A stretch of 52,098 bases of DNA from an uncultured Collinsella sp. (GTDB taxonomy: Bacteria; Actinomycetota; Coriobacteriia; Coriobacteriales; Coriobacteriaceae), in contig CALKKS010000035.1 in the NCBI GenBank assembly GCA_937995345.1, positions 1-52,098 on the forward strand, written 5' to 3'. The notes beneath the pieces were generated by a model, which did not search any database, was not told the origin of the DNA, and saw only the letters and a program-made list of their open reading frames with translations. A program made the translations under genes and the position numbers. The number at the start of each line of letters is the position of its first letter. Position 1 is the first letter of the stretch. This document shows, in pieces, positions 7,313-14,955 of the stretch.

Positions 7313-10027
7313 CTACTCGGTACGGGCAACCTGGTCGATGCGGTAGCCCTCAATGGTGTCGCCAGGCTTGATGTCCTGGAAGTTCTCCAGGCCAATACCG
7401 CCCTCGGAGCCGCTCTTGAGGCTCTTGGCCTCGTCCTTGTAGTGGCGCATCGAGGCGATTTTACCGTTGAAGACCACGATGCCGTCGCGCACCAGGCGCA
7501 CGGAATCGGTCGCGGCGATCTCGCCCTCTTCGACGCGGACACCGGCGGCGATACCGACCTTGGGCACCTTGAAGGTGTCCAGAACGGTCGCGGAACCCGT
7601 GGAGACCTCGACCTCGGTGGGCTTGAGCATGCCGATACGGGCTGCATCGAGGTCCTCGAGGCACTTGTAGATGACGTCGTAGCAACGAATCTCGACGCCC
7701 TCGCGCTCGGCAGCGGAGCGAGCCTTGCCGTCAGGACGGACGCCAAAGCCGATGATGATGGCGTTGGAGGCGTCGGCCAGAACGACGTCGGTCTCGTTGA
7801 TGGCGCCAACGGCGGAGTGGATCGTGTTGATGCGCACCTCGGACTGGTCCATCTTGTCGAGGGAGTCCTGAAGGGCCTCGATGGAACCCTGGACGTCGGC
7901 CTTGATGATCAGGTTGAGCTCCTTGACCTCGGCGTCGGCGATGGTCTCGAAGAGGTTCTCGAGCGTCACGTGCTTCACGCGGCTCTGCTCCTCGATACGG
8001 GCCTTGAGCGAACGCTCATCGGCCAGGGCGCGAGCCTCGCGCTCGTCCTCGAACACACGGAACTCATCGCCGGCGTTGGGGACGGACTGAAGGCCCAGGA
8101 TCTCGACGGCGTCGGAGGGACCGGCCTCAGTGACGGCGTTGCCCTTGGGGTCGAGCATGGCGCGGACGCGGCCGTAGGTAAGGCCGGCGACCAGCGTATC
8201 GCCCACGTGCAGGGTACCGCGGGTCACGAGCACGGTGGCAACCGAGCCGCGGCCCTTGTCGAGCTTAGCCTCGAGGACGTTGCCCGAAGCGAACGTATCG
8301 GGGTTGGCCTTGAGCTCGAGCACGTCGGCCTGGAGCAGGACGGTCTCGAGCAGGTCGTCGATACCGATCTTCTGCTTGGCCGAGATATTGACGAACATGT
8401 TCTGTCCGCCCCACTCCTCGGGGATGATGCCGTACTCGGTGAGCTCCTGGCGCACGCGGTCGGGGTTGGCACCCGGCTTATCGATCTTGTTGACGGCGAC
8501 GACGATGGGGACACCGGCGGCCTTGGCGTGGTTGATCGACTCGATGGTCTGGGGCATGACGCCGTCGTCGGCGGCCACGATCAGAATGACGATGTCGGTC
8601 ACCTTGGCGCCGCGGGCACGCATGGCCGTAAAGGTAGCGTGACCGGGGGTATCGATGAAGGTAATCTTGCGGTCGTTGATCATGACCTGCGAAGCGCCGA
8701 TGGCCTGGGTAATGCCGCCCGCCTCGCCGGCAGCGACGCCGGTGTGACGGATGGCGTCGAGGAGGCTCGTCTTGCCGTGGTCGACGTGGCCCATGACGGT
8801 GACGACCGGGGCGCGCGGCTTAAGGTCGGCGGGATCGTCGTAGAACGAGAAGGTGTTCTCCTCCTCGGGGGTGATGATCTTGATCTGACGGCCCAGGTCG
8901 TCGGCAACGAGCTCGACGAGGTCGTCGGACATGGACTGCGTCATGGTAAGCGGCGTGCCCAGCAGGAACAGGCGCTTGATGATGTCGTTGGCCGGAACGT
9001 CAAGCGCCTCGGCGAGCTCCTGGACGGTAACGCCCTGGGACACCTTGATGGCGTCGAGGTCCTCGGGGTTCACGCCCTGGGCCAGCGCCTCCTCAATCTT
9101 GCGCTCTTCCTGAGCCTTTGCGGCCTCGCGCTCGCGCTTCTCCTTGCGCTTTTTGCGGCGACCAGTGGACTCGCGAGAGGCCTCCTCGACGGCGGCACGA
9201 GCCTCCTCGAGCACCTTCTCGCGGCTGTACTCCTCGGCCTCACGAGCCATGCGGCTGTAGTGGTCCTCTTCGTTGTTGTGACCGCCCTTGCGCTTCTTGC
9301 CCTTGCCCTGCTTGTCGGGGTTGGGGAAGTCCATGCCGGCAGCGACGTTGTTGCTGGCATTGGTGCGATGGCTGTGGGGACGGCTCTCGGAGGCGTTGCG
9401 CTCGGAGTTGTTGTCGGAGGCGTTGCGATCGTTACGGTGGCCACCGCGACGGTCGTTGTTGCCGCCACGACGGTTGCCGCGCTCGGCAGCGCGCTCGGCC
9501 TTGGCCTTCTGCTCGGCGTCCTTCTTCTCCTTGAGCACGGTCTCCTGTGCGGCGATCTGGTCGAGCAGCGAACGGAAGCGCGAACCGGAGTCGGAAGCGG
9601 GAACGGCGCGGCGCTGGGCCTCGCGGGCAGCCTCCTCCTTCTCTCGGGCAAGACGCTCCTGCTCGGCCTTCTTCTTGGCCTCGGCCTCGGCGCGGGCGGC
9701 CTCCTCGGCAGCCTGGGCGGCGGCGAACTGACGGCGCTCCTCCTCGCGTGCCTTCTCGGCAGCAATGCGCTCGCGCTCCGCCTCGGCAGCGCGTGCTGCC
9801 TCCTCGGCGGCGGCTGCCTCCTCCTCGGCCTGCTTTGCGGCCTCGACTTCCTTGGCGCGGGCCTCGATCACCGAGGCGAGCTGCTTGCGGACCATGGCGA
9901 CGTAGGCGTCCTCCAGGGCGGAGGAAGCGGACTTAGCGGGAATCTTCATTTCGGCGAGATGACCCATCAGTTCCTTGGAGGTCATGCCGAACTCTTTGGC
10001 CAGGGTGGACACACGGACTTTTGCCAT
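7313..10027 (-). CDS. infB: translation initiation factor IF-2
   Basis: GTPase that positions fMet-tRNA on the 30S subunit. Of 904 aa, residues 1-50 form the first IF2_N domain. Residues 55-310 are a long Ala/Glu/Arg/Lys-rich, then Asn/Arg/Gly-rich, low-complexity linker. A second IF2_N-like domain lies near 325-380, followed by the GTPase with G1 GHVDHGKT (413-420), G3 DTPGHATF and G4 NKID, and domains II-IV to the end. It begins 91 bp after nusA, and this gap holds a small GGCACC/GGTGCC inverted repeat at 10049-10063. No ylxR gene occurs in that gap, although it lies there in many Gram-positive operons. Confidence 0.98.
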   Translation of the reverse strand: MAKVRVSTLAKEFGMTSKELMGHLAEMKIPAKSASSALEDAYVAMVRKQLASVIEARAKEVEAAKQAEEEAAAAEEAARAAEAERERIAAEKAREEERRQFAAAQAAEEAARAEAEAKKKAEQERLAREKEEAAREAQRRAVPASDSGSRFRSLLDQIAAQETVLKEKKDAEQKAKAERAAERGNRRGGNNDRRGGHRNDRNASDNNSERNASESRPHSHRTNASNNVAAGMDFPNPDKQGKGKKRKGGHNNEEDHYSRMAREAEEYSREKVLEEARAAVEEASRESTGRRKKRKEKREREAAKAQEERKIEEALAQGVNPEDLDAIKVSQGVTVQELAEALDVPANDIIKRLFLLGTPLTMTQSMSDDLVELVADDLGRQIKIITPEEENTFSFYDDPADLKPRAPVVTVMGHVDHGKTSLLDAIRHTGVAAGEAGGITQAIGASQVMINDRKITFIDTPGHATFTAMRARGAKVTDIVILIVAADDGVMPQTIESINHAKAAGVPIVVAVNKIDKPGANPDRVRQELTEYGIIPEEWGGQNMFVNISAKQKIGIDDLLETVLLQADVLELKANPDTFASGNVLEAKLDKGRGSVATVLVTRGTLHVGDTLVAGLTYGRVRAMLDPKGNAVTEAGPSDAVEILGLQSVPNAGDEFRVFEDEREARALADERSLKARIEEQSRVKHVTLENLFETIADAEVKELNLIIKADVQGSIEALQDSLDKMDQSEVRINTIHSAVGAINETDVVLADASNAIIIGFGVRPDGKARSAAEREGVEIRCYDVIYKCLEDLDAARIGMLKPTEVEVSTGSATVLDTFKVPKVGIAAGVRVEEGEIAATDSVRLVRDGIVVFNGKIASMRHYKDEAKSLKSGSEGGIGLENFQDIKPGDTIEGYRIDQVARTE

Positions 10028-10118
10028 ATGACTTCACCTACCCTTTCTGGCACCTTGGGTGCCTAGAGACTGAACGAGCGTGGGGTATGCGCTGGGACCT
10101 GCCCGGCGCGACCGCGCG

Positions 10119-11366
10119 CTAGATCAGGTCCTCCGCATCATCGAAGGCGTCGGTGTCGTGGACACCGCAGAAACGGGAGCCGGGACGGGCCTGGTTGCGG
10201 CACTGGATGCCGTCCTCGGACACGAACTCGCAGCGACGGACGTCCTCGTCCTCCTCGTCACCGATCAAGTCGGCGGCGGGCTCCTCATGAACGGGAACGT
10301 TCTTGAGGATGTCGGCGGCAAGGGTCTCGGACTTGATGTCGATGTGCCAGCCGGTCAGGCGCGCGGCGAGGCGGGCGTTCTGGCCCTCTTTGCCGATGGC
10401 GAGGGACAGCTGGTCGTCGGGCACGATGACGCCGGCGTAGGCCTTCTCCTCGTCGATAAGGACGCGGGTGACCTTAGCAGGCGACAGGGCGTTGGCGACG
10501 TAAACGGCCGGATCGGCATCCCACAGGATGACGTCGACGCGCTCGCCACGGAGCTCGCCCACGACGGCGCGAACACGGCTGCCCTTGGGGCCGACGCAGG
10601 CGCCAACGGGATCCAGGCGATCGTCGAGCGAGTGGACGGCGACCTTGGAGCGCTGGCCGGGCTCGCGGGCGATCGACTTGATCTGGACGGTGCCCTCATA
10701 GATCTCGGGCACCTCCTGCTCAAACAGACGACGCATGAGCTCTGGGTGGGTACGAGAGATGACAATCGGCGGACGGCTGTGCTCGCCACGAACCGGCTGC
10801 AGGTTGGAGTTGGGGTCGCGAACGTCGATGATCACGGCCTTGATGTGCTGATTGTGCAGGTAGCGCTCGCCCATCGGACGCTCGTTGCGCTCGTTCTCGT
10901 AACGGCGCTGGTCGAAGTGCGGAAGCTCGGCCTCGACGCCCTCACGAATCTTGACAATCGTGAAGTCGGGTGTGGACTGCAGCACGGTACCGCTGATGAG
11001 GTCACCGATACGGCCGGAGAACTCCTCGTAGATCTGCTCGCGGGCGGAGTTGCGCACGATGGCGTTGATCTCGGCCTTGGCGTGCTGGGCGGCGATGCGG
11101 CTCGTATTCTTGGGAGTGACGTCGATCTCCTCGAACTCGGTGAAGTTGCCCTCCTCGTCCATGGAATCGTCGATCGGCTCCAAACGATAGACGTAGATCT
11201 TACCGGTGGTGCGGTCGATGGTCACCTTGGCGCCCCACTCAAGATGCAAGATCTCGGCATAGCTCTTGGCGAGCGACTGCTCCAGGCGGTCGATCAGGTA
11301 GAGCTGGTCGATGTGCCTTTCCTGGCAAAGCTCCATCAGGGCGGTCATCATGTCGGATGCTGCCAT
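10119..11366 (-). CDS. nusA: transcription elongation/termination factor NusA with a Cys/His C-terminal tail
   Basis: Binds RNA polymerase and nascent RNA to modulate pausing, termination and antitermination. The chosen ATG gives 415 aa (MAASDMMTAL), directly after the rimP stop with AAGGAAAG upstream; a longer in-frame extension would lie inside rimP. The order is an N-terminal RNAP-binding domain, an S1 domain (LISGTVLQSTPDF onward), KH1 with VGACVGPKGSRVRAV, and KH2 with LAIGKEGQNARLAARLTGW. An acidic linker leads to an unusual end with Cys379, Cys389, Cys400 and His403 spaced C-x9-C-x10-C-x2-H, a plausible zinc site not part of textbook NusA. The operon context rimP-nusA-infB is canonical. 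Confidence 0.97.
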   Translation of the reverse strand: MAASDMMTALMELCQERHIDQLYLIDRLEQSLAKSYAEILHLEWGAKVTIDRTTGKIYVYRLEPIDDSMDEEGNFTEFEEIDVTPKNTSRIAAQHAKAEINAIVRNSAREQIYEEFSGRIGDLISGTVLQSTPDFTIVKIREGVEAELPHFDQRRYENERNERPMGERYLHNQHIKAVIIDVRDPNSNLQPVRGEHSRPPIVISRTHPELMRRLFEQEVPEIYEGTVQIKSIAREPGQRSKVAVHSLDDRLDPVGACVGPKGSRVRAVVGELRGERVDVILWDADPAVYVANALSPAKVTRVLIDEEKAYAGVIVPDDQLSLAIGKEGQNARLAARLTGWHIDIKSETLAADILKNVPVHEEPAADLIGDEEDEDVRRCEFVSEDGIQCRNQARPGSRFCGVHDTDAFDDAEDLI

Positions 11367-11367
11367 C

Positions 11368-11862
11368 TTACTTTCCTTCCTTCGCGGGCTTGAAGTCATA
11401 GGTGGGCTTCAACTTACACTTTTTAACATCAGAGAAATCGAGGGTAACGGACTCGCCGTCCTCGAGCTCGAGGGTCACGTTCGTCTCGGTGGCGGCGGCA
11501 ATCTTGCCGGCGTACTTGCGACGGCCCTCGGTGGCGGTGGAGGTGAGCTCGCAGTTCTCGCCCACAAAGCGGGCAAAGTCACGCGGACGGCGCAGCGGGC
11601 GCGCCATACCCGGGCTCGACACCTCGAGCGTATAGCTCGAAGAGATGGGGTCGAGCTCCTCAATCACATCGCCGACCCATTTGGTGTTGGCCGTGACGTC
11701 ATTGAGCGACAAGCTCTGGCCCTCGGCACCCTCGATACGCACACGCACGCAGGGGGCCTTGGTGGCACCCACGAGCTCAACGTCGACAATGTCGACATCG
11801 TGCTGGGGAGCAACGGCCTCGAGCGCGTCGATGATCGCCTGCTCGGTCTTGGTCTTGACCAT
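11368..11862 (-). CDS. rimP: ribosome maturation factor RimP
   Basis: Assists 30S subunit assembly. The 164-aa protein, starting MVKTKTEQAI, shows the two RimP halves, with VDIVDVELVG and YTLEVSSPGMARPLRRPRDF, the latter a strong family signature. The ATG at 11862 is chosen because GGAGGTG lies 5 bases upstream on the minus strand; the open frame extends further upstream only through the leader and terminator hairpin. It is the first gene of the nusA-infB operon, and its leader carries a promoter and an attenuator-like hairpin. Confidence 0.95.
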   Translation of the reverse strand: MVKTKTEQAIIDALEAVAPQHDVDIVDVELVGATKAPCVRVRIEGAEGQSLSLNDVTANTKWVGDVIEELDPISSSYTLEVSSPGMARPLRRPRDFARFVGENCELTSTATEGRRKYAGKIAAATETNVTLELEDGESVTLDFSDVKKCKLKPTYDFKPAKEGK

Positions 11863-11882
11863 TGCGGCACCTCCATCCATAC

Positions 11883-11912
11883 AAAAAAGAAGCGGGGCCG
11901 AAACCCCACTTC
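11883..11912 (-). terminator. intrinsic-terminator hairpin in the rimP leader (candidate attenuator)
   Basis: On the minus strand a 9-bp stem, GAAGTGGGG with CCCCGCTTC (one G-U pair), closes the loop TTTCGG and is followed by six U residues. It lies 21-50 bases upstream of the rimP ATG and about 20 bases after the predicted start site of the promoter at 11941-11969. Transcripts from that promoter must read through it to express rimP and the eight genes behind it. Confidence 0.85.
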
Positions 11913-11940
11913 TTTCAATTACAACTTCATTTGCAAGCAA

Positions 11941-11969
11941 ACTATACCAATACCTGCACAAACGTGCAA
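11941..11969 (-). promoter_or_regulatory. sigma-70 type promoter of the rimP-nusA-infB operon
   Basis: On the minus strand TTGCAC (11964-11969) and TATAGT (11941-11946) are separated by exactly 17 bp. Both are close to consensus. The predicted start site falls about 7 bases downstream, near 11934, leaving a leader of roughly 70 bases that contains the terminator hairpin and the rimP ribosome-binding site. Confidence 0.8.
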
Positions 11970-12056
11970 CCACAACACAAACCAGCAGGTCAGCGTGAGC
12001 ACAGGTTCTCCACAAGAAATGGATAATTGGGTGTTGTCGCAAGCATCCATAACCAA

Positions 12057-12092
12057 AGCGAGGGGCGACTCCCTGCAGAATCGTCCCTCGCT
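12057..12092 (-). terminator. hairpin downstream of leuS
   Basis: AGCGAGGGGCGA (12057-12068) pairs with TCGTCCCTCGCT (12081-12092) with one imperfect position, 28 bases after the leuS stop. The minus-strand T-tract is short (TTTGG), so efficiency is uncertain. Its position indicates leuS ends here and is not cotranscribed with rimP. Confidence 0.6.
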
Positions 12093-12119
12093 ATTTGATG
12101 TCAGCTATGCGCGCAGCGC

Positions 12120-14696
12120 TTACTTGACCACCAGGTTGACCAGCTTGCCGGGCACGCAGATGGCCTTGACGACCGTCTTGCCCTCGAGCCACTTGGCAAC
12201 GGCTTCCTCAGCGGCAGCCTGCATCTCCTCGTTGGAGGCGTCGCGGGCGACGTCGATGCGGCCACGGACCTTGCCGAGCACCTGTACGACGATCTGCACC
12301 GTGTCCTCGATAGACTCAGCTAGGTCGAACTCGGGCCAGGCGGCGGTGTAGGCGTTGCCCTCGCAGCCGAGTGCCTCGTGCCACAGCTCGTCGGCCCAGA
12401 ACGGGCAGATGGGAGCAAGGACGCTCACGATATCCTTTGCCACGCCGTAGCAGAGTGCCTTGTCACGGGAAGCGCCCTCAGTAGCGTTGAGGTAGGCGCT
12501 CGCGGCGTTGACGAGTTCCATGACGGCCGAGATGGCGGTGTTGAACTGGCCGCGGTCGAAGTCCTCGGTGCACTTGGCAATGGTGCGATGACGCTCGCGA
12601 TAAAGCTTCATCGCGACCTCGTCGAGCACGGACTTGTCGAAGGCCACGTTGGCGTCACCGGACTGGACGAGCTGCCACACGATACGCCAGGCGCGCTTGA
12701 TGAAGCGGTTGGCACCCTCGACGGCCTTGGGATCCCAGTCGAAGTCCTTCTCGGGCGGGGCGATAAACAGGATCGCCAGACGCATGGTGTCGGCGCCGTA
12801 GGGCTCGATGACCGAGCTCGGGGGCACGACGTTGCCCTTGGACTTGGACATGGTGTCGCCGTTCTCGTCCTTGACCATGCCCTGGCACAGCAGGTTGGTA
12901 AAGGGCTCGTCAACGCTCAGCAGGCCCAGGTCGCGCAGCGCCTTGGTAAAGAAGCGGCTGTAGAGCAGGTGCAGAATGGCGTGCTCGATGCCGCCGATGT
13001 AGTTATCGACGGGCATCCAGCGATCGGCCGCCTCGCGGGAGAAGGGCAGCTCGGTGTTGTGCGGATCGGTATAGCGCAGGTAATACCAGCTGGAGCAGGT
13101 AAAGGTGTCCATGGTGTCGGTCTCGCGCTTGGCCGGACGACCGCAGACGGGGCAGGTGGTCTCGTAGAACTCCTTGCACTCGGCGAGGGTCTCGCCGGCG
13201 CCCAGGTCCAGGTTCTCGGGCAGCGTCACCGGCAGCTGGTCCTCGGGCACGGGCACGATACCGCAGTGCTCGCAGTGGATAGCCGGGATGGGGTTGCCCC
13301 AATAACGCTGGCGGCTGATGAGCCAGTCGCGCAGACGGAACTCGACCTTGCGACGGCCGCAGCCCATGGCCTCGAGGTCGGCCACGATCGCAGCCTCGCC
13401 CTCGGAGTGCTTGCCACCGCGCATGCCGGTGTACTTGCCGGACTGGACGAGCGTGCCCTCGGCAGCGTGGGCGCAATCCCAGTCGACGGTCTCGGCATGG
13501 AAGGTATCGATAGTCTCGCCACTGGCCTCGACGGCAGCGCGGTCGTCATCGTCCAGGATAATCGGCACGATGGGCAGGTCGTACTTGCGGGCGAACTCAA
13601 AGTCGCGCTGGTCGCCGCAGGGAACGGCCATGACGGCGCCGGTGCCGTAGTCAGCCACGACGTAGTCGGCAACCCACACGGGGACCTTCTCGCCGTTGAC
13701 CGGGTTCACCACGTAGCGGCCGGTAAAGGCACCGTGCTTCTCGAGGGTGCCCTGGGCACGCTCGACGGCAGAGATATGCTTGGAGTCCTCGACGATCTTG
13801 GTGACAGCCTCCTCGTACTCCGTGCCCTCGACGAGCTCGTGCAGACGAGCGTACTCGGGAGCCAGGACAAAGAAGGAGACGCCGAAGAGCGTGTCGGCTC
13901 GCGTGGTGAAGACGGTGATCTTACCCTCGTCGCCCTCAATGGGCTCGCCATCCTTGTCGCACAGGGTAAAGTCGACCTCGGCGCCCTCGGAGCGGCCGAT
14001 CCAGTTGGCCTGCATCTGCTTAACGCGCTCGGGCCAGCCGGGGAGCTTCTCCAGATCGTCGAGCAGCTCCTGAGAGTACTCGGTAATTTTGAAGTACCAC
14101 TGCTCAAGGTCGCGCTTCTCGGGCTCGGTGCCGCAGCGCCAGCACTTGCCCTCGGTGACCTGTTCGTTGGCCAGAACGGTCTTGCAGTTAGGACACCAGT
14201 TGACCGGGTTCTTCTTACGATAGACCAGGCCCTTTTCCCACAGCTTCTCAAAGATCCACTGACCCCAACGGTAGTAGTCGGGACTGCACGTCTTGACCAT
14301 ACGATCCAGATCGTAGGAGAAACCCATGCGCTTCATCGTGGCGAGCGCCTGGTCCATGTTCTTGTACGTCCAAGCGGCAGCCTGCGTGTTGTGCTTGATG
14401 GCGGCGTTCTCGGCGGGCAGGCCAAAGGCATCAAAGCCGATGGGATGCAGCACGTCGTAGCCGCGCATGCGGGCCTGACGGGCCATGGCATCGCCGATGG
14501 TATAGTTGCGCGCGTGGCCCATGTGCAGGTCGCCCGACGGATACGGGAACATCTCGAGCACATACTTCTTGGGCTTGCTGTCGTCAGTGTCGACGGCAAA
14601 GAGGTTGGAGTCCTCCCAGGCCTTCATCCACTTGGACTCAATGGCCTGTGCGTCGTAGGCAGGAATCTCTTCCTTATGATCTGTGCAATCGCACAT
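12120..14696 (-). CDS. leuS: leucyl-tRNA synthetase
   Basis: Charges tRNA-Leu with leucine and edits mischarged products. The 858-aa bacterial class I enzyme has the HIGH-type motif PYPSGDLHMGHARNY (His58-His61), zinc-ribbon cysteines in WCPNCKTVL and CWRCG, and a CP1 editing domain around residues 230-430. The KMSKS motif is TMSKSKGNVV (615 onward), followed by the C-terminal anticodon-binding region ending KAICVPGKLVNLVVK. The start follows AAAGGAGC by about 4 bases. No T-box specifier or T-box bulge sequence was found upstream; instead the leader carries a giant inverted repeat at 14720-14838. Confidence 0.98.
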   Translation of the reverse strand: MCDCTDHKEEIPAYDAQAIESKWMKAWEDSNLFAVDTDDSKPKKYVLEMFPYPSGDLHMGHARNYTIGDAMARQARMRGYDVLHPIGFDAFGLPAENAAIKHNTQAAAWTYKNMDQALATMKRMGFSYDLDRMVKTCSPDYYRWGQWIFEKLWEKGLVYRKKNPVNWCPNCKTVLANEQVTEGKCWRCGTEPEKRDLEQWYFKITEYSQELLDDLEKLPGWPERVKQMQANWIGRSEGAEVDFTLCDKDGEPIEGDEGKITVFTTRADTLFGVSFFVLAPEYARLHELVEGTEYEEAVTKIVEDSKHISAVERAQGTLEKHGAFTGRYVVNPVNGEKVPVWVADYVVADYGTGAVMAVPCGDQRDFEFARKYDLPIVPIILDDDDRAAVEASGETIDTFHAETVDWDCAHAAEGTLVQSGKYTGMRGGKHSEGEAAIVADLEAMGCGRRKVEFRLRDWLISRQRYWGNPIPAIHCEHCGIVPVPEDQLPVTLPENLDLGAGETLAECKEFYETTCPVCGRPAKRETDTMDTFTCSSWYYLRYTDPHNTELPFSREAADRWMPVDNYIGGIEHAILHLLYSRFFTKALRDLGLLSVDEPFTNLLCQGMVKDENGDTMSKSKGNVVPPSSVIEPYGADTMRLAILFIAPPEKDFDWDPKAVEGANRFIKRAWRIVWQLVQSGDANVAFDKSVLDEVAMKLYRERHRTIAKCTEDFDRGQFNTAISAVMELVNAASAYLNATEGASRDKALCYGVAKDIVSVLAPICPFWADELWHEALGCEGNAYTAAWPEFDLAESIEDTVQIVVQVLGKVRGRIDVARDASNEEMQAAAEEAVAKWLEGKTVVKAICVPGKLVNLVVK

Positions 14697-14719
14697 ATCA
14701 GCTCCTTTAATCTTAGCTG

Positions 14720-14838
14720 GGGTCGGTCGGCTTGGCTTTGTTCGCTACTGCGGACAGTCCTGCGCAAGACGAAGAGCACATTAAGTGCTCTTCTTTGCGT
14801 GCGGAACTTGTAGCGAACAAAGCCAAGCCGACCGACCC
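14720..14838. repeat. 119-bp element with 29-bp perfect terminal inverted repeats upstream of leuS
   Basis: Bases 14720-14748 and 14810-14838 are exact reverse complements (29 bp). Inside them a second perfect 9-bp hairpin, GAAGAGCAC/GTGCTCTTC at 14771-14793, closes on ATTAA, and the intervening arms are partly complementary. The whole element folds into one long rod. It ends 23 bases before the leuS ATG, so it would be transcribed as leader if the promoter lies beyond it. No T-tract follows on either side. A MITE-like insertion, a structured leader or a small RNA are all possible. Confidence 0.85.
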
Positions 14839-14872
14839 TAAGGTTAACTCGCATGATGATAGCAAATACAAC

Positions 14873-14907
14873 AAGCGAGATGCCTGCGACTTGCAGGCAT
14901 CTCGCTT
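14873..14907 (-). terminator. strong hairpin downstream of guaB
   Basis: A perfect 15-bp stem joins AAGCGAGATGCCTGC (14873-14887) to its reverse complement (14893-14907) around a 5-base loop, 48 bases after the guaB stop. On the minus strand it is followed by GTTGTATTTG, a loose T-rich run. Confidence 0.75.
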
Positions 14908-14955
14908 TATCTAAATAACGTGGTTGAAGCTCAACCTTTATGTGCAGCTCTTATC

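Noticed and set aside
14697..14900. T-box riboswitch upstream of leuS
   Set aside because: The leader lacks the conserved T-box bulge sequence and a specifier loop; the visible structure is one long inverted repeat.
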